From Peptoclostridium litorale DSM 5388 (GTDB taxonomy: Bacteria; Bacillota; Clostridia; Peptostreptococcales; Peptostreptococcaceae): a stretch of DNA of 64,000 nt. Within the stretch, counting starts at the first letter, position 1; each line of letters starts with the position of its first letter. The notes beneath the pieces are model-generated. The model did no database searches and was not told the DNA's origin. It worked only from the letters and a program-made list of their open reading frames with translations. The translations under genes and the position numbers were made by a program. Positions 33,516 through 42,752 of this stretch are shown here, piece by piece. The stretch is from the NCBI RefSeq assembly GCF_900141635.1, contig NZ_FSRH01000004.1, positions 186,001 to 250,000 of the forward strand. Reading direction: 5' to 3'.

Positions 33516-33960
33516 TCAATTGCTTGTTTTTTTTGACCTTCTTTATTATCTTGGCAAAAGACGATACCATTATTATGCCCATTGCTATTGAGCCGCCTGT
33601 AAGTATTGCATCCGTGCCGACAACGGCCGCATCGTAAAACCTATTGTTTATGAGGTTTATCATTGAAAGGTACATTCCGTATCCAGGAACAAGCGGTACT
33701 ATTCCAGGTATTATAAAAGCTGTAACGGGTTTTTTGTCCACCCTGGCGAAAATTTCGCCCAGAATGCTCACTACAATGGCGGCTATGAGGCTTGAAAATG
33801 GCGATGAAAAGCCGGAGTGCTTAAGAAAAAAATAAATCGTCCATCCGGTTCCGCCCGTAAGACCCGTATAAAACAGGGAACTTCGCGGAGCATTAAAAAG
33901 TATGGCGAAGCCTACGGTTGGAAGAAACGAAAATATGAACTGCTTTACAAATACAAGCAT
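33499..33960 (-). CDS. ThrE-type threonine/serine exporter, small C-terminal subunit (DUF3815)
   Basis: The 153-residue product is the C-terminal half of a ThrE-like exporter, encoded as a separate gene. It has about five hydrophobic helices and the family phrase PGIVPLVPGYGMYLSM. Start is ATG 33960, overlapping the TAA of the upstream half by one base (TTTAATG) with GGGGGTG upstream; the upstream frame-open extension is non-coding overlap. The two halves together correspond to the complete exporter of Corynebacterium. The split arrangement is common in Firmicutes. Expected role: export of threonine, serine or small metabolites. Confidence 0.88.
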   Translation of the reverse strand: MLVFVKQFIFSFLPTVGFAILFNAPRSSLFYTGLTGGTGWTIYFFLKHSGFSSPFSSLIAAIVVSILGEIFARVDKKPVTAFIIPGIVPLVPGYGMYLSMINLINNRFYDAAVVGTDAILTGGSIAMGIIMVSSFAKIIKKVKKNKQLKKPSE

Positions 33961-34733
33961 TAAAGCACACCCCCAAACGCCGAAACCCAGACCTTCAGAA
34001 CCCAACCGACTCCGACTGCGATTGAAATGGCTATTAAAATGGCTTCGCATACCCGTGCCATGCCTGAGATGAGGTCGCCTGATATAAGGTCCCTTATGCC
34101 GTTTGTAAGAGCAACACCGGGAACAAGGGGCATTATGGCACCAACTATTATCATATCAAGATTTCTGCCGAATCCAAGAACATGGGATACTATGGCGAAA
34201 AAAGTGACTATCGAAGAACAAAGGGCAGTCGATAGGAATGCCGTATCACTTATTTTGGATATGTTTTCATAGACTATTATTGAAATTGTACTTATTATGA
34301 AAGCGGCTGCAAAGTCTATGGGATGTGCGCCTATTATAAGGGCGAAGAACGCCGAGGCCAGACCTACAGCCAAAAATTTCAAAACAGGGTTGTATTTAGG
34401 GGTCGCGTCAATTTCATCGAGCATAGAACGCGCGTGCCCATACCCCATTGGGAATTTCACAAAGTCCCTTGCAAAGCTGTTGACCTTTGAAATCTTATCA
34501 AGGTCTATAGTGCGGCTTTCAACACGCTTTATAAGGGATATGCCGTCTGCCTTGTTGTCAGAGACAAAGAGCCCTGTAGGAGTTACAAATGAGTTTACGC
34601 CCCACAGTTTTCTGGATTGACATATTATGTTTATAGTGTCTTCAACCCTGTATGTCTCAGCTCCATTTTTTAACATTATCTCTCCGGCATATATTGCAAT
34701 TTTAAAAACTTCACTTTTGGATATCCTGTCCAT
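33960..34733 (-). CDS. ThrE-type threonine/serine exporter, large N-terminal subunit (DUF1212)
   Basis: The 257-residue product has the family's N-terminal soluble part (residues 1-110: GEIMLKNGAETYRVEDTI, then FVTPTGLFVS and RTIDLDKISKVN) followed by five helices with PLVPGVALTNGIRDLISGDLISG near the C-terminus. The signature GAETYRVE is typical. An AAAAGAGG site precedes ATG 34733. It is translated with the small subunit, whose ATG overlaps its stop. Substrate not provable from sequence; threonine or serine export is the family role. Confidence 0.9.
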   Translation of the reverse strand: MDRISKSEVFKIAIYAGEIMLKNGAETYRVEDTINIICQSRKLWGVNSFVTPTGLFVSDNKADGISLIKRVESRTIDLDKISKVNSFARDFVKFPMGYGHARSMLDEIDATPKYNPVLKFLAVGLASAFFALIIGAHPIDFAAAFIISTISIIVYENISKISDTAFLSTALCSSIVTFFAIVSHVLGFGRNLDMIIVGAIMPLVPGVALTNGIRDLISGDLISGMARVCEAILIAISIAVGVGWVLKVWVSAFGGVL

Positions 34734-35311
34734 AAAAAATACCTCTTTTAATATTTATATTAATCACATAAAAAAAGATTATATTAAAAAGTAATAGATG
34801 TAAACAATTTTAGTAAAAATAAATCAGTAATTTACTGCATAAACTGATTTTTCATATATATTCATATTCTCAATAAAAACATACATCAAATATGGGCAAC
34901 ATAAGTGGGTTAAATTTATTACTGTGCATAAAATCTATTTTTTTATAAAACAATGGATTTTTTGAATGTAAAACCATCATAATAAATAGAACATATATAA
35001 AATTAAAATTATATCGAAGTTTCTTATAGATTTAACAGGGTATATGATTTATAATACTACTTATTATTCAATGTTGAATAGCTTGTAATTTAGTATTTTG
35101 AACAAAAATACGGGAATACATATTAGTTTTCGAGAATAGAAATGATATAAAATTGTGTAGAATATAACGAATAGTATGTAATAATGTTTGCAATAGACAA
35201 AACAATAACATTAAAAACATAAAAAAAGTATGGCATTAATGCTGGAGATGTATTATAATATATCTTAATTTAAGTGTGGACAACAAAAAAACATTAAAGG
35301 GGGAAACATCG
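34734..35311. other. AT-rich divergent intergenic region upstream of glyA
   Basis: About 580 bases without a supported gene between the divergent thrE pair and glyA. It holds an imperfect palindrome TATTCAA-TG-TTGAATA at 35065-35080, a hairpin AAATCAGT...ACTGATTT at about 34824-34854, and a TATAAT-like element at about 35252 near the glyA start. I see no T-box or glycine-riboswitch pattern. It probably holds both promoters and perhaps an operator. Confidence 0.4.
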
Positions 35312-36547
35312 ATGGATTTTAGAAATTTACAAAACGTAGACCCGGAAGTTTATGGAGCGCTTCAAAAAGAGATAGATAGGCAAAACACAAATATAGAGCT
35401 TATCGCTTCTGAAAACTTCGTATCTGAGGCAGTTATGGAAGCAATGGGAAGCCAGTTTACAAACAAATATGCTGAAGGATACCCAGGAAAGAGATATTAC
35501 GGTGGATGCGAAAATGTTGACGTGGTTGAAAGTCTTGCTATAGAAAGACTAAAAAAAATATTTGGGGCAGAGCATGCAAATGTTCAGCCGCACTCTGGAA
35601 GTAGCGCCAACATGGGTGTATACCTTGCTGCACTTGAACACGGCGACAAGGTTATGGGACTAGACCTTTCGCAGGGGGGACACCTTACTCACGGTTCTCC
35701 TGTAAATATATCGGGAATATATTTTAACTTCGTGCCTTATGGGGTTAGAAAAGAAGATGACCTTATAGATTATGATGAGGTTCTTGAAATAGCAAAGAGA
35801 GAAAGGCCAAAGCTTATAATAGCCGGAGCTACAGCTTATCCTAGGGCTATAGATTTCAAAAGATTCAGGGAGATAGCAGATGAAGTCGGAGCGCTTCTTA
35901 TGGTTGATATGGCACACATAGCAGGTCTTGTTGCGGCCGGACTTCACCAGAATCCATGCGAATATGCGGACTTTGTTACATCTACTACTCATAAGACTTT
36001 AAGAGGGCCAAGAGGTGGAATAATACTTTGCAAGGAAAAATATGCAAAGATGATAAACAAGGCCATATTCCCAGGACTTCAGGGAGGTCCTCTTGAGCAC
36101 GTTATAGCTGCAAAGGCAGTGTGTTTTAAAGAAGCTTTGGAAGAAGGCTTTAATGACTACCAAAAGCAGGTTGTCGCGAATGCAAAGAGACTTGGCGAGG
36201 AACTTGTTAAAAGAGGATTCAAACTGGTTTCAGGAGGAACTGACAACCATCTTATATTGATAGATCTTAGAAACAAGAACATGACTGGAAAAGAGGCGGA
36301 GAAGAGACTTGATGAGGCATATATAACTGTAAACAAAAATACAGTACCGTTTGACCCTGAGAGTCCTTTCGTGACAAGTGGAATAAGAATAGGAACCCCT
36401 GCTATGACTACAAGGGGAATGAAGGAAGACCAGATGGTTGTAATTGCAGAGGCTATGAAGCTTGTTATAGACGATAATGAAATCGAAAAGGCTTCAGAAA
36501 TGGTAAAAGAGCTTACAGCGCAGTTCCCTCTATATAAAAGACTATAA
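35312..36547 (+). CDS. glyA: Serine hydroxymethyltransferase
   Basis: GlyA interconverts serine and glycine with tetrahydrofolate, supplying one-carbon units. Family segments are clear: [35 protein letters not shown], the PLP-lysine motif [14 protein letters not shown], and [10 protein letters not shown]. 411 residues is normal. Start chosen at ATG 35312 with GGGGGAA upstream ([15 protein letters not shown]); a GTG 36 bases earlier would extend into unrelated sequence. It is monocistronic, followed by a terminator at 36559. Expected to be central in an amino-acid-fermenting organism. Confidence 0.96.
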   Translation: MDFRNLQNVDPEVYGALQKEIDRQNTNIELIASENFVSEAVMEAMGSQFTNKYAEGYPGKRYYGGCENVDVVESLAIERLKKIFGAEHANVQPHSGSSANMGVYLAALEHGDKVMGLDLSQGGHLTHGSPVNISGIYFNFVPYGVRKEDDLIDYDEVLEIAKRERPKLIIAGATAYPRAIDFKRFREIADEVGALLMVDMAHIAGLVAAGLHQNPCEYADFVTSTTHKTLRGPRGGIILCKEKYAKMINKAIFPGLQGGPLEHVIAAKAVCFKEALEEGFNDYQKQVVANAKRLGEELVKRGFKLVSGGTDNHLILIDLRNKNMTGKEAEKRLDEAYITVNKNTVPFDPESPFVTSGIRIGTPAMTTRGMKEDQMVVIAEAMKLVIDDNEIEKASEMVKELTAQFPLYKRL

Positions 36548-36558
36548 TCGTTACGGGT

Positions 36559-36597
36559 ATAGCAAATCGGAATTATTTTCCGATTTGCTTTTTTTAT
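36559..36597 (+). terminator. Terminator after glyA
   Basis: AGCAAATCGGAA, loop, TTCCGATTTGCTTTTTTT. Confidence 0.88.
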
Positions 36598-36856
36598 TGA
36601 TTAACAATTAATGAAGGAATTTTTTTATGAACCTGCAAAAATAATATGAGGGCATATAATTTATTTTGGGTATATTATTTAGGGGATACATAATATTGTT
36701 TTCGAAAAAAACCATTATATACATTGGAATTTAAACAAAAAATATACCACAGTTGGCTTTGTATATGGTAATATATACTTAAACAAAATATCCTTACATG
36801 CAAGTATACAATTTAAATTATAAGGACAAATGAATTATAAAACGGGGGTGGATGTA

Positions 36857-38212
36857 TTGGCTGGAAAAAAAGATGAGGCTATAATAGAAAAATTAGCCGA
36901 GGACGTTAAAAAGAATAATCTCATAGACCCTGAGTATTACAAGCTGTACAATGTGAAAAGTGGGCTTAGGAATGAAAATGGAACGGGAGTGCTTGTAGGG
37001 CTGACACAGGTAGGAGCAGTGCACGGATACCTTGTGGACATAGGAGAGAAGGTTCCTGACGAAGGGATGCTCATATACAGGGGTATAGACCTTAAGGATA
37101 TAGTGTCTGGATTCCAAAAGGAAAAAAGGCATGGATATGAGGAAGTTTCATATCTTCTTTTATTTGGAAAACTTCCTACAAATAGTGAGCTCGACGAGTA
37201 CAAGCAGCTTCTAGGAAGAAGCAGGACTTTGCCAAGGAGTTTCACTGAAAACATGATACTTAAAAACCCATGCAAGGACATAATGAACAAGCTTCAAAGA
37301 AGCATACTTGTTTCATATTCTTATGATGAAAATCCAGATGACATAAGTGTCAAAAACATGCTAAGACAGAGTATTGAACTAATAGCAAGATTTCCTACGA
37401 TAATAGCATATGGATACCAGGCCAAGAGCCACTATTTTGACAACAAGAGTCTCTTCATACATTCTCCAAGACCTGACCTTGGAACGGCTGAAAATATATT
37501 GCACATGATAAGACCGGACAACAAGTACACCGAAAAGGAAGCAGAGCTTCTCGATCTTTCACTTGTAATACATGCAGAGCACGGCGGAGGTAACAACTCT
37601 GCATTTGCTACTCATGTGGTATCTTCTACAGGAACTGATACCTACTCGGCAATATCGACAGCAGTTGGGGCCTTAAAGGGACCAAAACACGGAGGGGCTA
37701 ACCTTAAGGTACTTAAGATGATAGATAATATAAAAGAGAACATAAACAGCTGGGGAGACAGGGGAGAAATCAAAGATTATCTAATGAAGATACTTAAAAA
37801 AGAGGCTTTCGATAAAACAGGCCTTGTATACGGAATGGGCCATGCAGTGTATACCCTTTCAGATCCTAGGGCAATTCACCTTAAGAAAAAAGCTAATGAG
37901 CTGGCACAGGAAAAGGGAAGAATGGAAGAGTTTGAACTTTATAAGAGCGTTGAAGAACTGACAGTTGAGCTATTCAAGGAAATAAAGGGACCAGATGCGG
38001 TTATATCTGCAAATGTAGATTTTTATTCGGGCTTTGTATATGACATGCTGAATATACCTCATGAACTTTACACTCCGCTGTTTGCAGCTGCAAGAATATC
38101 CGGCTGGTGCGCCCACAGGATAGAGCAGGTTGTAAGCGACAAAAAGATAATGAGGCCGGCATATAAGAACGTAATTGGAAAAAGGGAGTACATTGAAATA
38201 GCAAAGAGATAG
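36857..38212 (+). CDS. Citrate (or 2-methylcitrate) synthase
   Basis: The product joins acetyl-CoA (or propionyl-CoA) with oxaloacetate. The catalytic regions are present: HAEHGGGNNSAFATHV, GPKHGGANLKV (substrate histidine), GMGHAVYTLSDPRA (second histidine; the usual GHRVY arginine is alanine here) and NVDFYSGFVY (catalytic aspartate). The start is uncertain: TTG 36857 has GGGGGTGG upstream and is preferred, whereas the ATG at 36830 has AAGGA at very short spacing. About 451-460 residues fits the long clostridial subtype. It is a single gene ending near a long-stem terminator. Substrate preference is not decidable. Confidence 0.9.
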   Translation: MAGKKDEAIIEKLAEDVKKNNLIDPEYYKLYNVKSGLRNENGTGVLVGLTQVGAVHGYLVDIGEKVPDEGMLIYRGIDLKDIVSGFQKEKRHGYEEVSYLLLFGKLPTNSELDEYKQLLGRSRTLPRSFTENMILKNPCKDIMNKLQRSILVSYSYDENPDDISVKNMLRQSIELIARFPTIIAYGYQAKSHYFDNKSLFIHSPRPDLGTAENILHMIRPDNKYTEKEAELLDLSLVIHAEHGGGNNSAFATHVVSSTGTDTYSAISTAVGALKGPKHGGANLKVLKMIDNIKENINSWGDRGEIKDYLMKILKKEAFDKTGLVYGMGHAVYTLSDPRAIHLKKKANELAQEKGRMEEFELYKSVEELTVELFKEIKGPDAVISANVDFYSGFVYDMLNIPHELYTPLFAAARISGWCAHRIEQVVSDKKIMRPAYKNVIGKREYIEIAKR

Positions 38213-38238
38213 ACTCGATGTGTACGGAAATACAAGGT

Positions 38239-38289
38239 GCAGCATAGTCCGTGATAAAAATTCATGTATTATGCTGCTATTTGTTTTTT
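38239..38289 (+). terminator. Terminator after citrate synthase
   Basis: GCAGCATA...TATGCTGC around a 26-base inner loop, followed by a T run (ATTTGTTTTTT). Confidence 0.65.
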
Positions 38290-38443
38290 ACATGGATACT
38301 CAAAACCCTATCGATTTTTACTGCATATTAGAAAAATTTCCAAATAGGTCTTTAATAAATATGTAAATTTGATATAATGTTTAAGTGGGGAATTTTAATG
38401 CTTGCAGCTTTGTACAAAACAAAACATTAAGGTGGGATTATTT

Positions 38444-38848
38444 TTGGAAAAAGAAAAAAGAAATGCGATATTGAGAATAGCGGCAGTTGTAGCTGTATTT
38501 GCTGTAATGGTATTCTTGGCTTTCTATTCAAAGCACATAGCCCTGAAAATAGTATTTGGAGCTTTGGCTGTAGTTATAGGAGCATTCATAGTAAGAATAA
38601 TAATATCACTAAAGAGAAAGAAATTTTATATACAGGGTCAGTGTATAGCTGTCCAGGCGCCAAAGGGAAAGTTCAAGAAGTATTCCGTTTTTGTGAAAAT
38701 GGGAAAGGCCACAAAGAAGCTGTACTCTGCAGGCGAAGTGAAGATGAAAAAGGGAAAGTTCTATGGAATATACTATGAAGAAAAGTCGAATGACATAGTA
38801 AAATATGAAGAAATAAAGCCAAGTATGAATATTACAAGAAAAAAATAG
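38444..38848 (+). CDS. Small membrane protein of unknown function
   Basis: A 134-residue product starting with TTG 38444 (AAGGTGGG upstream; EKEKRNAILRIAAVV). Two hydrophobic helices (about 8-28 and 34-57) are followed by a basic, lysine-rich soluble tail (KRKKFYIQGQCIAVQAPKGKFKKYSVFVKMGKATKKLYSAGEVKMKKGKFYGIYYEE) that could form a small beta domain. It is a single gene between two terminators. No family recognised. Codon use is like its neighbours. Confidence 0.75.
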   Translation: MEKEKRNAILRIAAVVAVFAVMVFLAFYSKHIALKIVFGALAVVIGAFIVRIIISLKRKKFYIQGQCIAVQAPKGKFKKYSVFVKMGKATKKLYSAGEVKMKKGKFYGIYYEEKSNDIVKYEEIKPSMNITRKK

Positions 38849-38857
38849 CGATTAAAT

Positions 38858-38884
38858 GGGCGTCCGGAGGGGGCGTCTTTTTTT
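38858..38884 (+). terminator. Terminator after the small membrane gene
   Basis: GGCGTCC, loop GGAGG, GGGCGTC with G-U pairs, followed by TTTTTTT. Confidence 0.7.
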
Positions 38885-38967
38885 ATGCGGTAAAGTATAA
38901 AAGAGGATTAAAAAGTTTTTTTTGTGGTATATGTAAAATAAAAAATCTAAGGAGAGGGATGAGGTAA

Positions 38968-39852
38968 ATGAATGTGAGGGAATTTTTGGAAAAGAGGTAT
39001 TCTGTAAGGGAGTACGATAAGAAAGGCATAGATCCAGAGCAGATAAAAGAGATAATGGACTATGCAAAAAAAGTGGAAACTGAACTGGGGGAAAGCGGCA
39101 TAAAGTTTGTAATTTTTGAAGATGGAAACAGTATATATGAGAAACTGAATGGTTATGCGGGATATGCAGGAGTAATGATAAAGAGCCCTCATTATATTGG
39201 GGTGCTTACAGATGGAGAAGATTACAAGACGCAGATAATGTCATCATATGCCATGGAAGCCGTTGTGAAGAAGGTATTTGAAATGGGGCTTGGAACATGC
39301 TGGATAGACTTTTCGAAGGCATCGGAAAGGCTTCGGGAGGAGATTTCAAAATACGACCTTAAGAATATAAACTATGCGGTTGCCATAGGTCATCCTAAAA
39401 AAGAATCCAAGCTGAAATTTGGATACGTAGCGTCTACAACAGTTTCTGGTGTGAGCAATGACCCGTACAGGGAAATTACCGACTTGAAACCCCATACAAG
39501 CGGAGGAAGGCTTTCAGTTGAAGAAATGGTATTCAATGATCAAATGGGAACCAAGGTTAGCGTTGAAGAACTTGAGCAAAGAGGAATTTCGGATATGCTA
39601 TTCCATATTAAAAGTGCTCCTTCTGCAAAAAACCTTCAGCCTTGGAGGTTTATACTTACAGACGGCAAAATAGTAATGGCAGTGAAGGATCCTGATACTA
39701 AAGAGAGCATGACAGATGCTGGGATAATGATGTATCTTTTCGAGGGAATGGCTCACGACATGGGAATAAGGGGTAAGTGGGAAATACTGCCTAAAGAGGA
39801 ATTTGAGTACCAAGGTGAAAAGTTTGCATTTGTCGGACAGTTTAATCTTTAA
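38968..39852 (+). CDS. Nitroreductase-family protein
   Basis: A 294-residue flavin-dependent nitroreductase-fold protein related to the TM1586-type putative nitroreductases: VREFLEKRYSVREYDKKG at the N-terminus, the NADH/FMN contact AMEAVVKKVFEMGLGTCWID, and a second half SAPSAKNLQPWRFILTDGKIV that repeats the fold. The AAGGAGAGGG site precedes ATG 38968. It is likely an NAD(P)H-dependent reductase of quinones, nitro compounds or a similar acceptor; the true substrate is not known. It is followed by a terminator at 39867. Confidence 0.88.
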   Translation: MNVREFLEKRYSVREYDKKGIDPEQIKEIMDYAKKVETELGESGIKFVIFEDGNSIYEKLNGYAGYAGVMIKSPHYIGVLTDGEDYKTQIMSSYAMEAVVKKVFEMGLGTCWIDFSKASERLREEISKYDLKNINYAVAIGHPKKESKLKFGYVASTTVSGVSNDPYREITDLKPHTSGGRLSVEEMVFNDQMGTKVSVEELEQRGISDMLFHIKSAPSAKNLQPWRFILTDGKIVMAVKDPDTKESMTDAGIMMYLFEGMAHDMGIRGKWEILPKEEFEYQGEKFAFVGQFNL

Positions 39853-39866
39853 TCAATAAAAATAAA

Positions 39867-39893
39867 AAGGTGTCTCTAAGAGGCACCTTTTGC
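39867..39893. terminator. Terminator between the nitroreductase gene and the small minus-strand gene
   Basis: AAAAGGTGTCTC, loop TAA, GAGGCACCTTTT; near-symmetric and convergent. Confidence 0.8.
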
Positions 39894-39900
39894 TATGCTT

Positions 39901-40137
39901 TTATCTCTTTAACAGGAGATTCATAGAATCTTCAATATATTTTTCCTCATCAAATCTTATGCTGTCGCTTAGTTCGTTGAAAGTTTTCTCTCCGATTTGA
40001 TATTTTTGGATTTTGACATCATAAATGACATCGCACCTTTTTCTAAACATTTCAATATAAGAGTCTTTTTCGGGATGCTTGCTGAAGAGTTCTTCAAGTT
40101 CGGTTTCAAGCTTTCTTACTATCTTCTCTTTTTTCAT
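39901..40137 (-). CDS. Small hypothetical protein, 78 residues
   Basis: Starts at ATG 40137 with CAGGAGGG at good spacing. The product (MKKEKIVRKLETELEELF...) is charged, mainly helical, with one cysteine (KRCDVIYDV) and no membrane segment. It shows no domain I can name. It lies on the minus strand, 61 bases after a 29-residue small ORF that also has a strong ribosome site. The pair may be one short transcript. The ribosome site gives good support for translation. Confidence 0.65.
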   Translation of the reverse strand: MKKEKIVRKLETELEELFSKHPEKDSYIEMFRKRCDVIYDVKIQKYQIGEKTFNELSDSIRFDEEKYIEDSMNLLLKR

Positions 40138-40198
40138 AAAATCCCTCCTGAGCCATTTGAAATAGTGAAAATCATTATTTTTAATGAGAGCGTAGCCA

Positions 40199-40288
40199 TC
40201 AGGATTTTTTCAAGGAATAATAAACATATTTGTCAATCAGAAAGTCCACAAAGTTTGAAAAATCATTAAATATTCTTGAAAAATCCAT
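40199..40288 (-). CDS. Tiny ORF, 29 residues, strong ribosome site
   Basis: Begins at ATG 40288, preceded by AAAGGAGGGCTCGCT, and encodes MDFSRIFNDFSNFVDF then LIDKYVYYSLKKS. The peptide is rich in phenylalanine and tyrosine and ends in a basic tail, so it may be amphipathic and membrane-associated. No family is recognised. It lies just upstream of the 78-residue gene on the same strand. It is either a genuine small protein or a leader peptide. The main support is the ribosome site. Confidence 0.5.
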   Translation of the reverse strand: MDFSRIFNDFSNFVDFLIDKYVYYSLKKS

Positions 40289-40460
40289 AGCGAGCCCTCC
40301 TTTAAACTGATATTTATTAATATAAGCAAATTATATTTATAATTTTAATATACTTTGATGATACCCGCATATGTATGTGAAAAACACAAAACTTAGAAAA
40401 AAATAATATTGGATTAATTTATAAAGACGCAAAAATTCCATATTCAATATGATGAAGGCC

Positions 40461-40498
40461 AGAAAAAAGGGCTGTAATTCTAAAAATAACAGCCCTTG
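40461..40498 (-). terminator. Terminator after recU
   Basis: On the minus strand AAGGGCUGU, loop, ACAGCCCUU followed by UUUUU. It overlaps the last codons of recU. Confidence 0.8.
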
Positions 40499-41019
40499 GT
40501 GGTAGTTCTTATATACATGGAAAGAGGAACTATGTAGTCGGGAAGGCCGTTTTGCGAGGGGATTATATATTGCTGATCGAGCGCTGACATTGGTATTGAC
40601 TTTCTTCCGCCGGATTTTGCATCTCTCCAAAATTCGGCTACGATTTCGAATGGTATGAAATGATATATCCCATGAGTTTTGAAATTGCATATCAAAAATG
40701 AGAATCCGCCGTGCTTTTTAAATTTAGCCATGTATTCAACCTGGTGCTCGTGGATATTTTGAAGGGGAAGGTAGTCTTTGTTGGTTTCCTTGGCGTCAAA
40801 GCATATTGAAATTCCCCTGAATACGCCGCAGTAGTCGACTGTAGATTTCTTTTCAAAGAAGGCCTGAGTTATCTGGCCTGACGATATTTGAGTCACTTTT
40901 ACCGGAACGGGTATTTTGCTTACAAGGGCGAGTCCCCTTTTTTCATATATCTGGTTTACATGGTCTATTATGTTTTCTGTAAAATCACCTTTATGTCCTA
41001 GGCTTTTCCATCTTGTCAT
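40480..41019 (-). CDS. recU: Holliday junction resolvase RecU
   Basis: RecU is the Gram-positive Holliday-junction resolvase. The 179-residue product has the nuclease core STVDYCGV...ISICFDAKETN (catalytic Asp and the Asp-x-Lys motif), followed by HEHQVEYMAKFKKHGGFSFLI, the RecU stalk region. Homologues usually have 170-200 residues. AAGGATTG precedes ATG 41019. It is a single gene on the minus strand, apart from the usual pbp partner. Confidence 0.94.
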   Translation of the reverse strand: MTRWKSLGHKGDFTENIIDHVNQIYEKRGLALVSKIPVPVKVTQISSGQITQAFFEKKSTVDYCGVFRGISICFDAKETNKDYLPLQNIHEHQVEYMAKFKKHGGFSFLICNFKTHGIYHFIPFEIVAEFWRDAKSGGRKSIPMSALDQQYIIPSQNGLPDYIVPLSMYIRTTTKGCYF

Positions 41020-41218
41020 TTTATCAATCCTTCAAACTTTTATTTATTACATTGACTATTTAATTATACTACACTGTTTCAACTGGAGTTTGAGGTTTTA
41101 TTTTTAGCGTTTATTATACAAAAATAGTTAAAGAAAATAAAAAAGGGTATTATATAACTATATTTCGGGCTTGTTTGAATGCCCGCTGTAAATTAGAATT
41201 CAAAAGGGGGATTTTTAA

Positions 41219-41638
41219 ATGAAAAAAATACTTTTGCCTGTAGACGGTTCGGAAAGCTGTGTTCTTGCGTATGACCATGTAAAGACATTTGCTCAAAAAT
41301 TTGGTTCGGAAGTTTTAATAGTAAATGTTCAAGATGAGATTCCACATGGGTACGGCGGGGTTGACTACAAAGAAGCAGGAACTGCAAAGCTTGAAAAGAA
41401 TGCCCAGGAAATTCTAGAAAAAGCCAAAGAGAATTTTGAGGGAACTGAAATAAAAGTCGGTACAAAATTTGTAATTGGGGATGCTGCTTCGGCTATAATA
41501 GATACGGCTGAAAATGAAGGCTGTGACATAATAATAATGTGTACTCACGGCATGTCGGGAAGAAAGAGATTCCTTATGGGATCGGTTGCAAATAAGGTTG
41601 TTCACCATGCAAGCGTACCCGTACTTGTGGTAAGATAA
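41219..41638 (+). CDS. Universal stress protein (UspA family)
   Basis: A 139-residue single-domain Usp. It begins MKKILLPVDGSESCVLAYDH, has the acidic loop with VVIGDAAS, and shows the C-terminal ATP-binding motif GMSGRKRFLMGSVANKVVHHASVPVLVV. The strong site AAAGGGGG precedes ATG 41219. Such proteins bind ATP and are induced by starvation or stress. A small GC hairpin (CGGGC...GCCCG, about 41166-41185) lies in the leader; its role is unknown. It is closed by a terminator at 41647. Confidence 0.94.
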   Translation: MKKILLPVDGSESCVLAYDHVKTFAQKFGSEVLIVNVQDEIPHGYGGVDYKEAGTAKLEKNAQEILEKAKENFEGTEIKVGTKFVIGDAASAIIDTAENEGCDIIIMCTHGMSGRKRFLMGSVANKVVHHASVPVLVVR

Positions 41639-41646
41639 TAGTAAGC

Positions 41647-41688
41647 TGAAAAATCTTCAGCGGCTCAGGCTGTTGGAGATTTTTTTAT
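41647..41688 (+). terminator. Terminator after the Usp gene
   Basis: AAAATCTTCAGC, loop, GCTGTTGGAGATTTTTTT with one mismatch. Confidence 0.75.
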
Positions 41689-41713
41689 AAATATAAACAA
41701 GGGGGGCATTAAA

Positions 41714-42628
41714 GTGGGGACACTTAAAAGGGTCATAGATGATATAGTGGATTTGAGAGCCATAGGGGGAAGGTCGGATATCCATCCAGATGAAGTGCTT
41801 CAAAAGGCATCTTATGAGGATAAAATTCCTTCTTCAAAAGATGAAAAGAGAGTTCTGCTTTTAGCAATAGATGTCCAAAATGACTTCATGGAAAATGGAA
41901 GTCTTCCGGTCAAGGGTTCTCATGCCGACGTTCAAAACCTTATTAAGTTCATACATTCAAATGCCGGCGGAATAAGCAAAATAATAGCGTCAATGGATAC
42001 ACATACGTACTACCAGATTTTCCATCCTTCATGGTGGATTGGAAAAGACAAACAGCACCCCGAGCCGTTTACCCCGATAAGGCTGGAGGATATTGAAAAC
42101 GGCACTTGGATGCCGGTAAAATATGAAAAGCACAGCAGAAAATACGTGGAGTATCTTGAAAGAAATGCAAAGAAAACACTTGTGATATGGCCTTATCACT
42201 GTCTGCTTGGAACGTTTGGAAATTCGCTTGAAGGTCAGTTTGCGAACATGGCATATTACCACTCAGCAGTAAGGGACACGGATTTTGAAATAGTGGTAAA
42301 GGGCACTAGCCCTCTCAGCGAGATGTATGGAATATTCAAGCCGGAATATGACGAGGGAGTTGAAATAAGCACAGGGCTTTTAGACAGGCTTTCAGACTTT
42401 GACATGATACTCATTGCGGGAGAAGCGAAGTCTCATTGCGTTTTGGAGTCTTTGCTTCAGATACTTGAATATTACAAGGATGACAAGCCTGTTACGGAAA
42501 ACATATACATTCTTGAAGACTGTACAAGCAGCATAGAAGGCTTTGAGGACGAAACGGAAAAGGTGTTTTTAGGACTTGAAAAAGACTACGGCATAAAGAG
42601 GGTAAACAGCACAGATTTGAAGCTTTAG
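41714..42628 (+). CDS. Isochorismatase-family cysteine hydrolase (nicotinamidase-like)
   Basis: A 304-residue hydrolase starting with GTG 41714 after AAGGGGGG. The catalytic residues of the isochorismatase/nicotinamidase fold are visible: Asp in LLAIDVQNDFMENG, Lys near FEIVVKGTSPLSE and nucleophilic Cys in GEAKSHCVLESLL; TLVIWPYHCLLGTFGN matches the family WPxHC element. It may cleave nicotinamide or a related amide, but the long N-terminal extension (residues 1-45) and length exceed PncA. It is a single gene with a terminator at 42706. Exact substrate unresolved. Confidence 0.82.
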   Translation: MGTLKRVIDDIVDLRAIGGRSDIHPDEVLQKASYEDKIPSSKDEKRVLLLAIDVQNDFMENGSLPVKGSHADVQNLIKFIHSNAGGISKIIASMDTHTYYQIFHPSWWIGKDKQHPEPFTPIRLEDIENGTWMPVKYEKHSRKYVEYLERNAKKTLVIWPYHCLLGTFGNSLEGQFANMAYYHSAVRDTDFEIVVKGTSPLSEMYGIFKPEYDEGVEISTGLLDRLSDFDMILIAGEAKSHCVLESLLQILEYYKDDKPVTENIYILEDCTSSIEGFEDETEKVFLGLEKDYGIKRVNSTDLKL

Positions 42629-42705
42629 AAGTTGTTTTTATACCTGCATTGTGTTTATATGCTCAAAAACTGAATGTATTCTAAGCTCATTATTCCATTG
42701 TGAAT

Positions 42706-42742
42706 ATAAAAATCCAGCCGGACATCCGGCTGGATTTTTATA
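42706..42742. terminator. Terminator between the hydrolase and activase genes
   Basis: AAAAATCCAGCCGGA, loop CA, TCCGGCTGGATTTTT; near perfect and bidirectional. Confidence 0.9.
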
Positions 42743-42752
42743 TTCTTGAAAA

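Noticed and set aside
36763-36780. Palindrome GTATAT-GGTAAT-ATATAC upstream of citrate synthase
   Set aside because: Made only of A/T-rich bases in an AT-rich region, so likely by chance; not enough to claim an operator.
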